Source: Streptomyces sp. SID8374 (GTDB taxonomy: Bacteria > Actinomycetota > Actinomycetes > Streptomycetales > Streptomycetaceae). From it: DNA of 64,000 nucleotides. Numbering within the stretch: position 1 is the first letter of the stretch; each line of letters opens with the position of its first letter. Shown here in pieces: positions 8,204 to 17,136 of the stretch. The position numbers and the translations under genes are program-made. The stretch is taken from the NCBI RefSeq assembly GCF_009865135.1, contig NZ_WWGH01000002.1, positions 496,001 through 560,000 on the forward strand. The letters run 5' to 3'. Under the pieces are notes generated by a model. It was not told the DNA's origin and did no database searches. It saw nothing but the letters and a program-made list of their open reading frames with translations.

Positions 8204-11200
8204 GTGCACCTCAAGGCCCTGACCCTGCGTGGTTTCAAATCGTTCGCGTCCGCCACCACCCTGCGGTTCGAACCGGGGATCACCTGTGTCGTCGGCCCCA
8301 ATGGATCGGGAAAGTCCAATGTGGTGGACGCCCTCTCCTGGGTCATGGGAGAACAGGGCGCCAAATCCCTGCGCGGCGGCAAGATGGAAGACGTGATCTT
8401 CGCCGGGACCACCGGGCGGCCCCCGCTCGGCCGCGCCGAAGTGTCGCTGACCATCGACAATTCCGATGGCGCATTGCCCATCGAGTACGCCGAAGTGACG
8501 ATCACTCGGATCATGTTCCGCAATGGCGGCAGCGAATACCAGATCAATGGCGACACCTGCCGGCTGCTGGACATCCAGGAACTCCTCTCCGACTCCGGAA
8601 TCGGCCGCGAGATGCACGTCATCGTCGGCCAGGGCCAGTTGGACTCCGTCCTGCACGCCGACCCGATGGGCCGCAGGGCCTTCATCGAGGAGGCCGCGGG
8701 CGTCCTCAAGCACCGCAAGCGGAAGGAGAAGGCGCTCCGCAAGCTGGACGCGATGGGCGCCAACCTCGCCCGCGTCCAGGACCTCACCGACGAGCTGCGC
8801 CGCCAGCTCAAGCCGCTCGGCCGGCAGGCCGCCGTCGCCCGCCGGGCCGCCGTCATCCAGGCCGATCTGCGCGACGCCCGGCTCCGGCTCCTCGCCCACG
8901 ACCTGGTGACCCTGCGGGACGCGCTGCGCGACGAGATCGCCGACGAGGCCGAGCTGAAGAAGCGGAAGGACGCGGCGGAGGCCGACCTCAAGGCCGCGCT
9001 CGCCCGGGAAGCCGAGCTGGAGGGCGAGGTGCGGCGCCTCGCGCCCCGGCTCCAGCGGGCCCAGCAGACCTGGTACGAGCTGTCGCAGCTGGCCGAGCGG
9101 GTCCGCGGCACCATCTCCCTGGCCGACGCCCGGGTCAGGAGCGCCACCGAGGCCCCCACCGAGGAGCGCCGGGGCCGCGACCCGGAGGACCTGGAGCGGG
9201 AGGCCGCCCGGATCCGCGAGCAGGAGGCGGAGCTGACGGCGGCCCTGGAGGCGGCCGAACACGCGCTGGAGGACACCGTCGCCCACCGCGCCGACCTGGA
9301 GCGCGAGCTGGCCGCCGAGGAGCGCCGCCTCAAGGACGCCGCCCGCGCCATCGCCGACCGCCGCGAGGGCCTGGCCCGGCTGAACGGCCAGGTCAACGCC
9401 GCCCGCAGCCGGGCCGGTTCGGCGCAGGCCGAGATCGACCGGCTGGCCGCCTCCCGCGACGAGGCCCAGGAGCGGGCGGTCACCGCCCAGGAGGAGTACG
9501 AACAGCTCAAGGCCGAGGTCGAGGGCCTGGACGCGGACGACGAGGAGCTGACCGCCCGCCACGAGGCCGCCAAGCAGTCCCTGGCCGAGGCACAGGCCGC
9601 CCACAGCGCCGCCCGCGAGGAGGCCACCGCCGCCGAGCGCAGGCGGGCGGCGGTCGCGGCCCGGCACGAGGCGCTGGCGCTGGGGTTGCGCCGCAAGGAC
9701 GGTACGGGCGCGCTGCTCGGCGCCCGGGACCGGCTGGCCGGACTCCTCGGCCCGGCCGCCGAACTGCTCACCGTCCGCCCCGGCTACGAGGTCCCGGTCG
9801 CCGCCGCCCTCGGTGCCGCGGCGGACGCGGTGGCGGTGCGGGACCCGGCGACGGCCGCCGAGGCGATCCGGCTGCTGCGCGAGCAGGACGCGGGGCGCGC
9901 GGCGATGCTGCTGGGGGGTGGGGCGGCGGAGGACGCGGGGGCCGGTCACGTACCGGGGCAGCCTGGTGCCATGGACCCGGAAGCCCCTCACGTACCGGGG
10001 CAGGGCGGGGAGTATGTACCGGGCGAGGCCCCGGAGACGGCCCCCGGCCCGCTGCCCGCACAGGCCGGTGCAGAGGGCGCAGCCCCCAGCCGTACGGAGA
10101 CCGGGGCCGACCCCCACGCCCGTACCGAGAGCACCACCACCCTCACCGCCCCCGCCGTGGCCGACCTCGTCACCGGCCCCGCCCCCCTCATGACCGCCGT
10201 GCGCCGCCTCGTACGGGACACCGTCGTCGTCCCCACCCTGGAGGACGCCGAGGCCCTCGTCGCCGCGCACCCCGGGCTCACCGCCGTGACCGGTGAAGGG
10301 GACGTGCTCTCCGCCCACTTCGCGCACGGCGGCTCCGCCGGGGCGCCCAGTCTCCTGGAGGTGCAGGCCTCCGTGGACGAGGCCGCCGCCGAGCTGGCCG
10401 ACCTCGCCGTGCGGTGCGAGGAGCTGGCTCAGGCGCAGCGGCAGGCGGGGGAGCGGCGCAAGGAGGGGGCCGCGCTCGTCGAGGAGCTGGGGGAGCGGCG
10501 GCGGGCGGCCGAGCGGGAGAAGTCGGGCGTCGCCCAGCAGCTCGGCCGGCTCTCCGGGCAGGCCCGGGCGGCGGCGGGCGAGGCCGAGCGGATGACCGCC
10601 TCCGCCGCCCGCGCCCAGGAGGCCCTGGAACGGGCGGTGGAGGAGGCCGAGGAGCTGGCCGAGCGGCTGCTGGTGGCCCAGGAGGCGCCGGTCGAGGAGG
10701 AGCCCGACACCTCCGTACGGGACCGGCTCGCCGCCGACGGGGCCAACGCCCGCCAGACCGAGATGGAGGCCCGGCTCCAGGCCCGTACCCACGAGGAACG
10801 CGTCAAGTCGCTGGCCGGACGCGCCGACGGCCTCGACCGGGCCGCCCGCACCGAACGCGAGGCCCGCGCCCGCGCCGAGCAGCGCCGGGCCCGGCTGCGG
10901 CACGAGGCGGCCGTGGCCTCCGCCGTCGCCTCGGGCGCGCGTCAACTGCTGGCCCACGTCGAGGTGTCCCTCGTACGGGCCGATCAGGAACGCACGTCGG
11001 CCGAGGCCGCCAAGGGCGAGCGGGAGCGCGAGCTGGCCGCCGAGCGGGGCCGGGGCCGCGACCTCAAGGGCGAGCTGGACAAGCTCACCGACTCCGTCCA
11101 CCGGGGCGAGGTGCTGGGCGCGGAGAAGCGGCTGCGCATCGAACAGCTGGAGACGAAGGCCCTGGAGGAGCTGGGCGTGGAGCCCGCGGGGCTGATCGCC

Positions 11201-11947
11201 GAGTACGGCCCCGACCAGCTCGTGGAGCCGTCGCCCGCCGCGGAGGGCGAGGAGCTGCCGGAGGACCCGGAGCACCCCCGTAACCGGCCGAAGCCGTTCG
11301 TCAGGTCGGAGCAGGAGAAGCGGCTGCGGTCGGCCGAACGGGCGTACCAGCAACTCGGGAAGGTGAATCCGCTCGCCCTGGAGGAGTTCTCGGCGCTGGA
11401 GGAACGGCACCAGTTCCTCTCCGAGCAGCTCGAAGACCTGAAGAAGACCCGGGCCGATCTGCTCCAGGTGATCAAGGAGGTCGACGAGCGGGTGGAGCAG
11501 GTGTTCACCGAGGCGTACCGGGACACCGCCCGCGAGTTCGAGGGCGTCTTCTCCCGGCTCTTCCCGGGCGGTGAGGGCAGGCTGATCCTGACCGACCCGG
11601 ACAACATGCTCGCCACCGGAGTGGACGTCGAGGCCCGTCCGCCGGGCAAGAAGGTGAAGCGGCTCTCCCTGCTCTCGGGCGGTGAACGGTCCCTGACGGC
11701 CGTGGCGTTGCTGGTCTCCATCTTCAAGGCGCGCCCCAGCCCCTTCTATGTGATGGACGAGGTCGAGGCCGCACTCGACGACACCAACCTCCAGCGGCTG
11801 ATCCGGATCATGGAGGAGCTCCAGGAGAGCTCCCAACTGATCGTCATCACCCACCAGAAGCGGACGATGGAGGTCGCCGACGCGCTGTACGGCGTCTCCA
11901 TGCAGGGTGACGGAGTGTCGAAGGTGATCAGTCAGCGACTCCGCTGA
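8204..11947 (+). CDS. smc: Chromosome segregation protein SMC
   Basis: ATPase of the SMC-ScpAB condensin, which organises and segregates the chromosome, especially during sporulation septation. Features in order: Walker A G-P-N-G-S-G-K-S (31-38), Q-loop region, coiled coil 1 (about 170-500), hinge (about 510-690), coiled coil 2 (about 690-1040), ABC signature L-S-G-G-E-R near 1157 and Walker B Y-V-M-D-E-V-E-A-A-L-D near 1181. The GTG start is 8204. At 1247 residues it is longer than the roughly 1190 usual for Streptomyces, because of a Pro/Gly/Glu-rich insertion of about 70 residues inside the hinge (about 573-646). Confidence 0.96.
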   Translation: MHLKALTLRGFKSFASATTLRFEPGITCVVGPNGSGKSNVVDALSWVMGEQGAKSLRGGKMEDVIFAGTTGRPPLGRAEVSLTIDNSDGALPIEYAEVTITRIMFRNGGSEYQINGDTCRLLDIQELLSDSGIGREMHVIVGQGQLDSVLHADPMGRRAFIEEAAGVLKHRKRKEKALRKLDAMGANLARVQDLTDELRRQLKPLGRQAAVARRAAVIQADLRDARLRLLAHDLVTLRDALRDEIADEAELKKRKDAAEADLKAALAREAELEGEVRRLAPRLQRAQQTWYELSQLAERVRGTISLADARVRSATEAPTEERRGRDPEDLEREAARIREQEAELTAALEAAEHALEDTVAHRADLERELAAEERRLKDAARAIADRREGLARLNGQVNAARSRAGSAQAEIDRLAASRDEAQERAVTAQEEYEQLKAEVEGLDADDEELTARHEAAKQSLAEAQAAHSAAREEATAAERRRAAVAARHEALALGLRRKDGTGALLGARDRLAGLLGPAAELLTVRPGYEVPVAAALGAAADAVAVRDPATAAEAIRLLREQDAGRAAMLLGGGAAEDAGAGHVPGQPGAMDPEAPHVPGQGGEYVPGEAPETAPGPLPAQAGAEGAAPSRTETGADPHARTESTTTLTAPAVADLVTGPAPLMTAVRRLVRDTVVVPTLEDAEALVAAHPGLTAVTGEGDVLSAHFAHGGSAGAPSLLEVQASVDEAAAELADLAVRCEELAQAQRQAGERRKEGAALVEELGERRRAAEREKSGVAQQLGRLSGQARAAAGEAERMTASAARAQEALERAVEEAEELAERLLVAQEAPVEEEPDTSVRDRLAADGANARQTEMEARLQARTHEERVKSLAGRADGLDRAARTEREARARAEQRRARLRHEAAVASAVASGARQLLAHVEVSLVRADQERTSAEAAKGERERELAAERGRGRDLKGELDKLTDSVHRGEVLGAEKRLRIEQLETKALEELGVEPAGLIAEYGPDQLVEPSPAAEGEELPEDPEHPRNRPKPFVRSEQEKRLRSAERAYQQLGKVNPLALEEFSALEERHQFLSEQLEDLKKTRADLLQVIKEVDERVEQVFTEAYRDTAREFEGVFSRLFPGGEGRLILTDPDNMLATGVDVEARPPGKKVKRLSLLSGGERSLTAVALLVSIFKARPSPFYVMDEVEAALDDTNLQRLIRIMEELQESSQLIVITHQKRTMEVADALYGVSMQGDGVSKVISQRLR
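9946..10003 (+). repeat. Repeat within the SMC hinge insertion
   Basis: TCACGTACCGGGGCAG occurs at 9946-9961 and 9988-10003, in frame with a 42-bp period (encoding H-V-P-G-Q twice). A degraded third copy, GTACCGGG, is near 10016 (Y-V-P-G-E). This suggests the hinge insertion grew by local duplication. Confidence 0.75.
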
Positions 11948-12173
11948 CCCGGTCGGCGCAGCCGCCGACTTTTTACCGAATCATCAGAAGTTCGACGCAC
12001 CATTTGTGGGCACCTGGGTACACGCGCTGGGACCCACTGTTTGACTTCGATTCTTGAACACATAACCTCTGCAAAGTTGATTTCGCCTTCAAGTGGTGGC
12101 GGGCCGGATGTTGTGCCCCACTGGGAAGGCTCACCCCCCACGTCTGACTTGCGGCCAGGCATCAGGAGTTCAT

Positions 12174-13592
12174 GTGACCAGCGCAGCGACCGGACCGGAG
12201 TCCGGAGCCCGAGCGGCCCATCCGGACCACCTCGGCCATGTCATCTTCATCACGGCGGCCGCGGCGATGGGCGGCTTCCTCTTCGGCTACGACAGCTCCG
12301 TCATCAACGGGGCCGTCGAGGCGATCCGCGACCGGTACGACATCGGCTCCGGAACGCTCGCCCAGGTCATCGCCATCGCGCTGATCGGCTGTGCGATCGG
12401 CGCCGCCACCGCCGGGCGGATCGCGGACCGGATCGGCCGCATCCGCTGCATGCAGATCGCCTCGGTGCTCTTCACCGCCAGCGCCATCGGCTCCGCACTG
12501 CCGTTCGCGCTCTGGGACCTGGCGATGTGGCGCATCATCGGCGGCTTCGCCATCGGCATGGCGTCCGTCATCGGCCCGGCCTACATCGCCGAGGTCTCCC
12601 CGCCCGCCTACCGAGGGCGGCTCGGCTCCTTCCAGCAGGCCGCGATCGTCATCGGCATCGCCGTCTCCCAGCTGGTCAACTACGCCGTCCTCCAGATCGC
12701 CGACGGCGACCAGCGCGGCAAGATCCTGGGCCTGGAGGCCTGGCAGTGGATGCTCGGCGTGATGGTCGTCCCGGCCATCCTCTACGGGCTCCTCTCCTTC
12801 GCCATCCCCGAGTCCCCGCGCTTCCTCATCTCGGTCGGCAAGAAGGCCGAAGCCCGCAAGATCCTCGAAGAGGTCGAGGGCAACAAGATCGACCTCGACG
12901 CCCGGGTGGCCGAGATCGAGAGCGCGATGCACCGTGAGCACAAGTCCTCCTTCAAGGACCTGCTCGGCAACCGCTTCTTCTTCCTGCCCATCGTCTGGGT
13001 CGGTATCGGCCTGTCGATGTTCCAGCAGCTCGTCGGCATCAACGTGGCGTTCTACTACTCGGCGACGCTGTGGCAGTCCGTCGGCATCGACCCGACCGAC
13101 TCGTTCTTCTACTCGTTCACCACCTCGATCATCAACATCATCGGCACGGTGATCGCGATGGTGCTGGTGGACCGGGTGGGCCGCAGGCCGCTCGCCCTCG
13201 TCGGCTCGGTCGGTATGGCCATCGCGCTCGCCGTCGAAGCGTGGGCCTTCTCCGCCGACCTGATCGACGGCAAGCTGCCCACCACCCAGGGCGCGGTGGC
13301 CCTGATCGCCGCCCACACGTTCGTGCTCTTCTTCGCCCTGTCGTGGGGTGTCGTCGTCTGGGTCTTCCTGGGCGAGATGTTCCCGAACCGGCTGCGGGCC
13401 GCCGCCCTCGGTGTCGCCGTCTTCGCGCAGTGGATGGCCAACTGGGCGATCACCGCCAGCTTCCCGAGCCTGGCCGACTGGAACCTCTCGGGGACGTACA
13501 TCATCTACGCCTGCTTCGCCGTGCTCTCCATCCCCTTCGTGCTCAAGTTCGTGAAGGAGACCAAGGGCAAGACGCTGGAGGAGATGGGCTAG
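12174..13592 (+). CDS. glcP: Glucose permease GlcP (MFS sugar:H+ symporter)
   Basis: 472-residue, 12-TM major facilitator sugar porter that imports glucose in Streptomyces. Motifs: G-G-F-L-F-G-Y-D-S-S-V-I-N-G in TM1, G-R-I-A-D-R-I-G-R-I-R in loop 2-3, P-E-S-P-R-F-L at the end of TM6, Q-Q-L-V-G-I-N in TM7 and V-D-R-V-G-R-R-P-L in loop 8-9. I chose GTG 12174 because AGGAG lies 6 bases upstream and the length then equals that known for S. coelicolor GlcP. It is convergent with the next gene. Confidence 0.93.
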   Translation: MTSAATGPESGARAAHPDHLGHVIFITAAAAMGGFLFGYDSSVINGAVEAIRDRYDIGSGTLAQVIAIALIGCAIGAATAGRIADRIGRIRCMQIASVLFTASAIGSALPFALWDLAMWRIIGGFAIGMASVIGPAYIAEVSPPAYRGRLGSFQQAAIVIGIAVSQLVNYAVLQIADGDQRGKILGLEAWQWMLGVMVVPAILYGLLSFAIPESPRFLISVGKKAEARKILEEVEGNKIDLDARVAEIESAMHREHKSSFKDLLGNRFFFLPIVWVGIGLSMFQQLVGINVAFYYSATLWQSVGIDPTDSFFYSFTTSIINIIGTVIAMVLVDRVGRRPLALVGSVGMAIALAVEAWAFSADLIDGKLPTTQGAVALIAAHTFVLFFALSWGVVVWVFLGEMFPNRLRAAALGVAVFAQWMANWAITASFPSLADWNLSGTYIIYACFAVLSIPFVLKFVKETKGKTLEEMG

Positions 13593-13625
13593 CCACCTCC
13601 TCTTATGTTCACGCGCTGCCCTGGT

Positions 13626-14606
13626 TCATGGCTGAGCCGGGGCAGCCGGCGTTTTCAGCGCATCGCAGAACAGCCGCAGACTCCGCCACCCCTCCTCCAC
13701 CGGCATCCCGCCGCAGAGGGGATGCAGCACCAGCGAGTCCGCGTCCAGCCCGGTCAGCTCCTTCGGTGTGACGATCCGGTACACCCCCTCCTCGCGCAGC
13801 TCGGCCACCGTCGTGGCCGCCGACCGCACCGCCGAGCGGATGTCCTTGGACTGCCAGGAGGCGTACGTCCGGGCCTCGTGCAGCAGGTGCTCCCCGTACA
13901 GCGCCCACGTCCGCTCCGGATCCTCCGAGACGTGGAGCAGTGGCGTCCGGGCCGCGGGCATCATGCAGAACCCCTCCGTCCCGTACGCCTCCCGCTGCCG
14001 GTGGTAGTACGCCTCCAGCTCCGGCAGATGCGCGCTGGGGAAGAGCGGCAGCCCCAGCCGGGCCGCCCGCCGCGCCGCCGCCCGCGAGCTGCCGCCGACC
14101 AGGAGGAGCGGGTGCGGTCGCGTGTACGGGCGCGGGGTGACGCGTACCGTACGCCCCCGGTACGGGAACGGCTCCCCGGTCCACGCCGCCAGCAGCGTCT
14201 CCAGCAGCTCGTCCTGGAGCCTGCCGCGCCGCCCCCACTCCACGCCCGCCCGCTCGTACTCCTCGGGGCGGTAGCCGATCCCCGCGACCGTCACCAGCCG
14301 CCCCGCGCTCAGCAGGTCCAGGACCGCGATGTCCTCCGCGAGCCGCAGCGGGTCGTGCAGCGGGCCGATGATCGCCGAGACCGTCACCGCGATCCGGCGG
14401 GTGGCGCCGAAGACCGCACCGGCGAAGGTGAACGGCGAGGGCAGCCAGGAGTTCGACACCCCGTGGTGCTCCTCGGTCTGCACTGTGTCGACGCCGTGCC
14501 CGTCGGCGTACGCCGCCATCTCCAGGGCGGCGCGGTAGCGGGCGGAGAGGGTTACGGGGGTGGCTTCGGGGTCGACGAGGTTGAACCGGACCACGGTGAA
14601 GGCCAT
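13626..14606 (-). CDS. LLM class flavin-dependent oxidoreductase
   Basis: 326-residue bacterial-luciferase-like TIM barrel using FMN or F420. Typical elements are the N-terminal M-A-F-T-V-V-R-F-N strand, T-E-E-H-H-G-V-S-N-S-W-L-P-S-P near 45, R-L-A-E-D-I-A-V-L-D-L-L-S-A-G-R-L and G-I-G-Y-R-P-E-E-Y. The substrate is unknown. A short palindrome lies 46 bp upstream of the start and could be its operator. Confidence 0.87.
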   Translation of the reverse strand: MAFTVVRFNLVDPEATPVTLSARYRAALEMAAYADGHGVDTVQTEEHHGVSNSWLPSPFTFAGAVFGATRRIAVTVSAIIGPLHDPLRLAEDIAVLDLLSAGRLVTVAGIGYRPEEYERAGVEWGRRGRLQDELLETLLAAWTGEPFPYRGRTVRVTPRPYTRPHPLLLVGGSSRAAARRAARLGLPLFPSAHLPELEAYYHRQREAYGTEGFCMMPAARTPLLHVSEDPERTWALYGEHLLHEARTYASWQSKDIRSAVRSAATTVAELREEGVYRIVTPKELTGLDADSLVLHPLCGGMPVEEGWRSLRLFCDALKTPAAPAQP

Positions 14607-14651
14607 GACGGGTGTCCCTTTCGCCGGGTGGGCGGGCGGGGCGCACAGTAG

Positions 14652-14666
14652 CTGACGTGCCGTCAG
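14652..14666. promoter_or_regulatory. Palindrome upstream of the LLM oxidoreductase
   Basis: CTGACG and CGTCAG separated by 3 bp form a short dyad in the divergent region between the oxidoreductase and ftsY. Operator function is a guess from position; motifs with a T-G-A-C-G core are common in front of Streptomyces oxidoreductases. Confidence 0.4.
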
Positions 14667-14783
14667 AAGTGTAGGGGTGAGGGTTACGCATTACCGCCAA
14701 AAGGTGCATACGGGTCCGGTGGCTCACCGGGCGGCGTGCGGGGCCGTGCCCGGGCGGCGGCCGTGGCCGATACTGGACGGGTT

Positions 14784-15995
14784 ATGGAACTCGTCGAAAT
14801 CGTCATCCTCGCTGTAGTCATCGCCCTGGCCGCCGTCGGCCTGGTCGGCGGGCTCGTGGTCGGCAGCCGCAAGAAGCGGAAGCTGCCGCCCCCGCCGCCG
14901 TCCACGCCGACCATCACTCCTCCCGCCGAGCCGAAGGTCGGCGAGGAGGCCGAGACGCCGCGCGACGAAGCGCGGCGCACCATCGACGAAGTCGGCCTCC
15001 CGGACGCCACCGCGCCCGTCGGGGAGGCCCCGGTCGTCGAGGCTCCGGCGCCGCCCGCGCTGGAGATCCCCGAGCCCACCGAGGGCCGGCTCGTCCGGCT
15101 GCGGGCCCGGCTCGCCCGCTCGCAGAACTCGCTCGGCAAGGGGCTGCTCACGCTGCTGTCCCGGGACAACCTGGACGAGGACACCTGGGAGGAGATCGAG
15201 GACACCCTCCTCACCGCCGACGTCGGCGTCGCCCCCACCCAGGAACTGGTCGAAAGGCTCCGCGAGCGGGTCCGGGTGCTCGGCACCCGTACGCCCGAAG
15301 ACCTCCGCGCCCTGCTGCGCGAAGAGCTGATCACCCTGCTCGGCCCGGACTTCGACCGCGAGGTCAAGACCGAGGGCGGCGCCGAGACCCCGGGCGTCGT
15401 GATGGTCGTCGGCGTCAACGGCACCGGCAAGACCACCACCACCGGCAAGCTGGCCCGGGTGCTCGTCGCCGACGGCCGCAGCGTGGTCCTCGGCGCGGCC
15501 GACACCTTCCGCGCCGCCGCCGCCGACCAGCTCCAGACCTGGGGCGAGCGCGTCGGAGCCCGTACGGTCCGCGGGCCCGAGGGCGGCGACCCGGCGTCGA
15601 TCGCCTACGACGCGGTCAAGGAGGGCATCGCCGAGGGGGCCGACGTGGTCCTCATCGACACCGCCGGCCGGCTGCACACCAAGACCGGGCTCATGGACGA
15701 GCTGGGCAAGGTCAAGCGGGTCGTGGAGAAGCACGGTCCGCTGGACGAGGTCCTGCTCGTCCTGGACGCCACCACCGGGCAGAACGGCCTCGTGCAGGCC
15801 CGGGTCTTCGCCGAGGTCGTGGACATCACCGGCATCGTCCTCACCAAGCTGGACGGCACCGCCAAGGGCGGCATCGTCATCGCGGTCCAGCGCGAGCTGG
15901 GCGTACCGGTGAAGCTGATCGGGCTCGGCGAGGGGGCGGACGACCTGGCTCCGTTCGAGCCGGGCGCCTTCGTGGACGCCCTGATCGGCGACTGA
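14784..15995 (+). CDS. ftsY: Signal recognition particle receptor FtsY
   Basis: Membrane-associated GTPase receptor for SRP-ribosome complexes; partner of Ffh (also in this window). The 403-residue protein has an N-terminal hydrophobic segment (residues 3-28, then R-K-K-R-K), a Pro/Glu-rich linker (about 33-110), an N domain, and a G domain with G1 G-V-N-G-T-G-K-T at 210-217, D-T-A-G-R near 291 and T-K-L-D-G near 352. The genuine N-terminal TM helix is characteristic of actinobacterial FtsY. ATG 14784 was chosen because it begins the hydrophobic helix. Confidence 0.95.
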   Translation: MELVEIVILAVVIALAAVGLVGGLVVGSRKKRKLPPPPPSTPTITPPAEPKVGEEAETPRDEARRTIDEVGLPDATAPVGEAPVVEAPAPPALEIPEPTEGRLVRLRARLARSQNSLGKGLLTLLSRDNLDEDTWEEIEDTLLTADVGVAPTQELVERLRERVRVLGTRTPEDLRALLREELITLLGPDFDREVKTEGGAETPGVVMVVGVNGTGKTTTTGKLARVLVADGRSVVLGAADTFRAAAADQLQTWGERVGARTVRGPEGGDPASIAYDAVKEGIAEGADVVLIDTAGRLHTKTGLMDELGKVKRVVEKHGPLDEVLLVLDATTGQNGLVQARVFAEVVDITGIVLTKLDGTAKGGIVIAVQRELGVPVKLIGLGEGADDLAPFEPGAFVDALIGD

Positions 15996-16010
15996 GGCTC
16001 CTCATCCCGT

Positions 16011-16060
16011 ACGGCGGACGGGCGGCGGCTCCCACGAGGAGCCTGCCGCCCGTCCGCCGT
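16011..16060. terminator. Bidirectional terminator between ftsY and the primase-like gene
   Basis: 22-bp inverted repeat with one bulged base (16011-16032 and 16038-16060, 5-base loop), 15 bp after the ftsY stop and 13 bp beyond the convergent gene's stop. It serves both strands. Confidence 0.85.
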
Positions 16061-16072
16061 TTCCGTGCGCCG

Positions 16073-16720
16073 CTAGGAGCGGTGGCAGATGTACGCCAGC
16101 GTCCCCAGCAGCAGCCGCGCCTGCGGGGGAGCGGCGGCGGTGTCCAGCACCGGGGGCCGCAGCCAGCGGACCGGGCCGAGGCCGCCGAGGTCGGAGGGCG
16201 GGGCGGTGATGTGCGCGCCCGGGCCCAGCGCCCGCAGGTCCAGGTCCGCGTCGTCCCAGCCCATGCGGTAGAGCAGGCCGGGCAGTTCGGCGGCGGCCCC
16301 GGGGGCGACGAAGAACTGCGCCCGGCCGGTCGGTGTCACCGCCACCGGCCCCAGCGGCAGCCCCATCCGCTCCAGCCGCACCAGCGCCCGCCGCCCGGCC
16401 TGCTCCGCGACGTCCAGGACGTCGAAGGTCCGGCCCACCGGCAGCAGCATCGAGGCACCCGGGGTCTCGGCCCAGGCGTCCGCCGCCCGGTCCAGGCCGG
16501 TGCCCGCCGGTACCTCGCGGGCGAAGCCCAGCGGGTGGGCGCCCGGGGCCGGGCAGGAGCGCTGCCCGCACGAGCAGGCGCCGTCGCGGGCGCGGGTGCC
16601 GGGCGCCACGGCCCAGCCCCAGAGCCCGGTGTACTCGGCCACCGCGGTGGCCTCGGCGCCGCGGCCTCGCCGCCGTACGCCGGAACGTTTCTCGCGGATG
16701 CCGCCGATCGTGAAGCCCAT
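16073..16720 (-). CDS. Bifunctional primase/polymerase N-terminal-domain-like protein
   Basis: 215 residues resembling the 'bifunctional DNA primase/polymerase, N-terminal' (prim-pol) fold: Y-T-G-L-W-G-W-A-V-A-P-G-T at the start of the domain, a Cys pair C-S-C-G-Q-R-S-C-P-A-P-G-A-H-P, and a P-T-G-R-A-Q-F-F-V central region. The catalytic acidic residues are not evident, so it may be a non-catalytic relative. It is a stand-alone chromosomal gene, divergent from nsdA, and this pairing is conserved in Streptomyces. Role unknown. Confidence 0.7.
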   Translation of the reverse strand: MGFTIGGIREKRSGVRRRGRGAEATAVAEYTGLWGWAVAPGTRARDGACSCGQRSCPAPGAHPLGFAREVPAGTGLDRAADAWAETPGASMLLPVGRTFDVLDVAEQAGRRALVRLERMGLPLGPVAVTPTGRAQFFVAPGAAAELPGLLYRMGWDDADLDLRALGPGAHITAPPSDLGGLGPVRWLRPPVLDTAAAPPQARLLLGTLAYICHRS

Positions 16721-17136
16721 GCCCCCTCCAACGGGTCCGACTCATCGGTGGTTACGACCCGGAGCGCTCGGGTAACCCTCCGTCGCTGCAACTCGATCGA
16801 GTGGCGTGCGCCGTGGTGCGCTGGGTGGTGTGGCGCGGTGCGTGCGCCCCTCAGCGCTTCCGTGCGCTCGTCATCGGTCGTGGTGGCTCAAGTCAAGCGC
16901 GCCGGGCGGCAGTCGGGTTCATTCGAAGGGGTGGCGAATGGTGGCGTTTCCGCAATCCCCCTCGCGGGAGGGGTGATCGTAGGATTACCGTCGGTACACG
17001 AACCCTGGGAGAATGTGCAGCCACGGGTATGCCTCGGGCAACCCGGTTTCCAGTTCGATCGTGTGCAACTCCCGTACGAACAGCACCGACGCACGGCATT
17101 CTGATAGTGGTTCGCACGATGAAGGATTCAGCGGGG
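16721..17136. other. 416-bp divergent promoter region of nsdA
   Basis: Between two divergent starts. It contains a perfect 12-bp palindrome (16791-16802) and an A/T-richer stretch near 16917-17000 that is the likely nsdA promoter area. I do not see a convincing -35/-10 pair or an additional gene; in-frame codons upstream of nsdA are open but lack conserved features. Confidence 0.4.
16791..16802. promoter_or_regulatory. 12-bp perfect palindrome upstream of nsdA
   Basis: ACTCGATCGAGT is perfectly self-complementary and lies in the divergent promoter region, 72 bp from the primase-like gene start. Possible regulator site; unproven. Confidence 0.35.

Noticed and set aside
8042..11854. Continuous leftward open frame of over 1200 codons opposite smc
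   Set aside because: It mirrors smc third-position GC bias; the translation is low-complexity with no domain, while SMC motifs on the plus strand are complete.
16801..17136. Upstream in-frame extension of nsdA of 112 codons
   Set aside because: No conserved sequence, and ATG 17137 has a good GAAGGA site and gives the known length.
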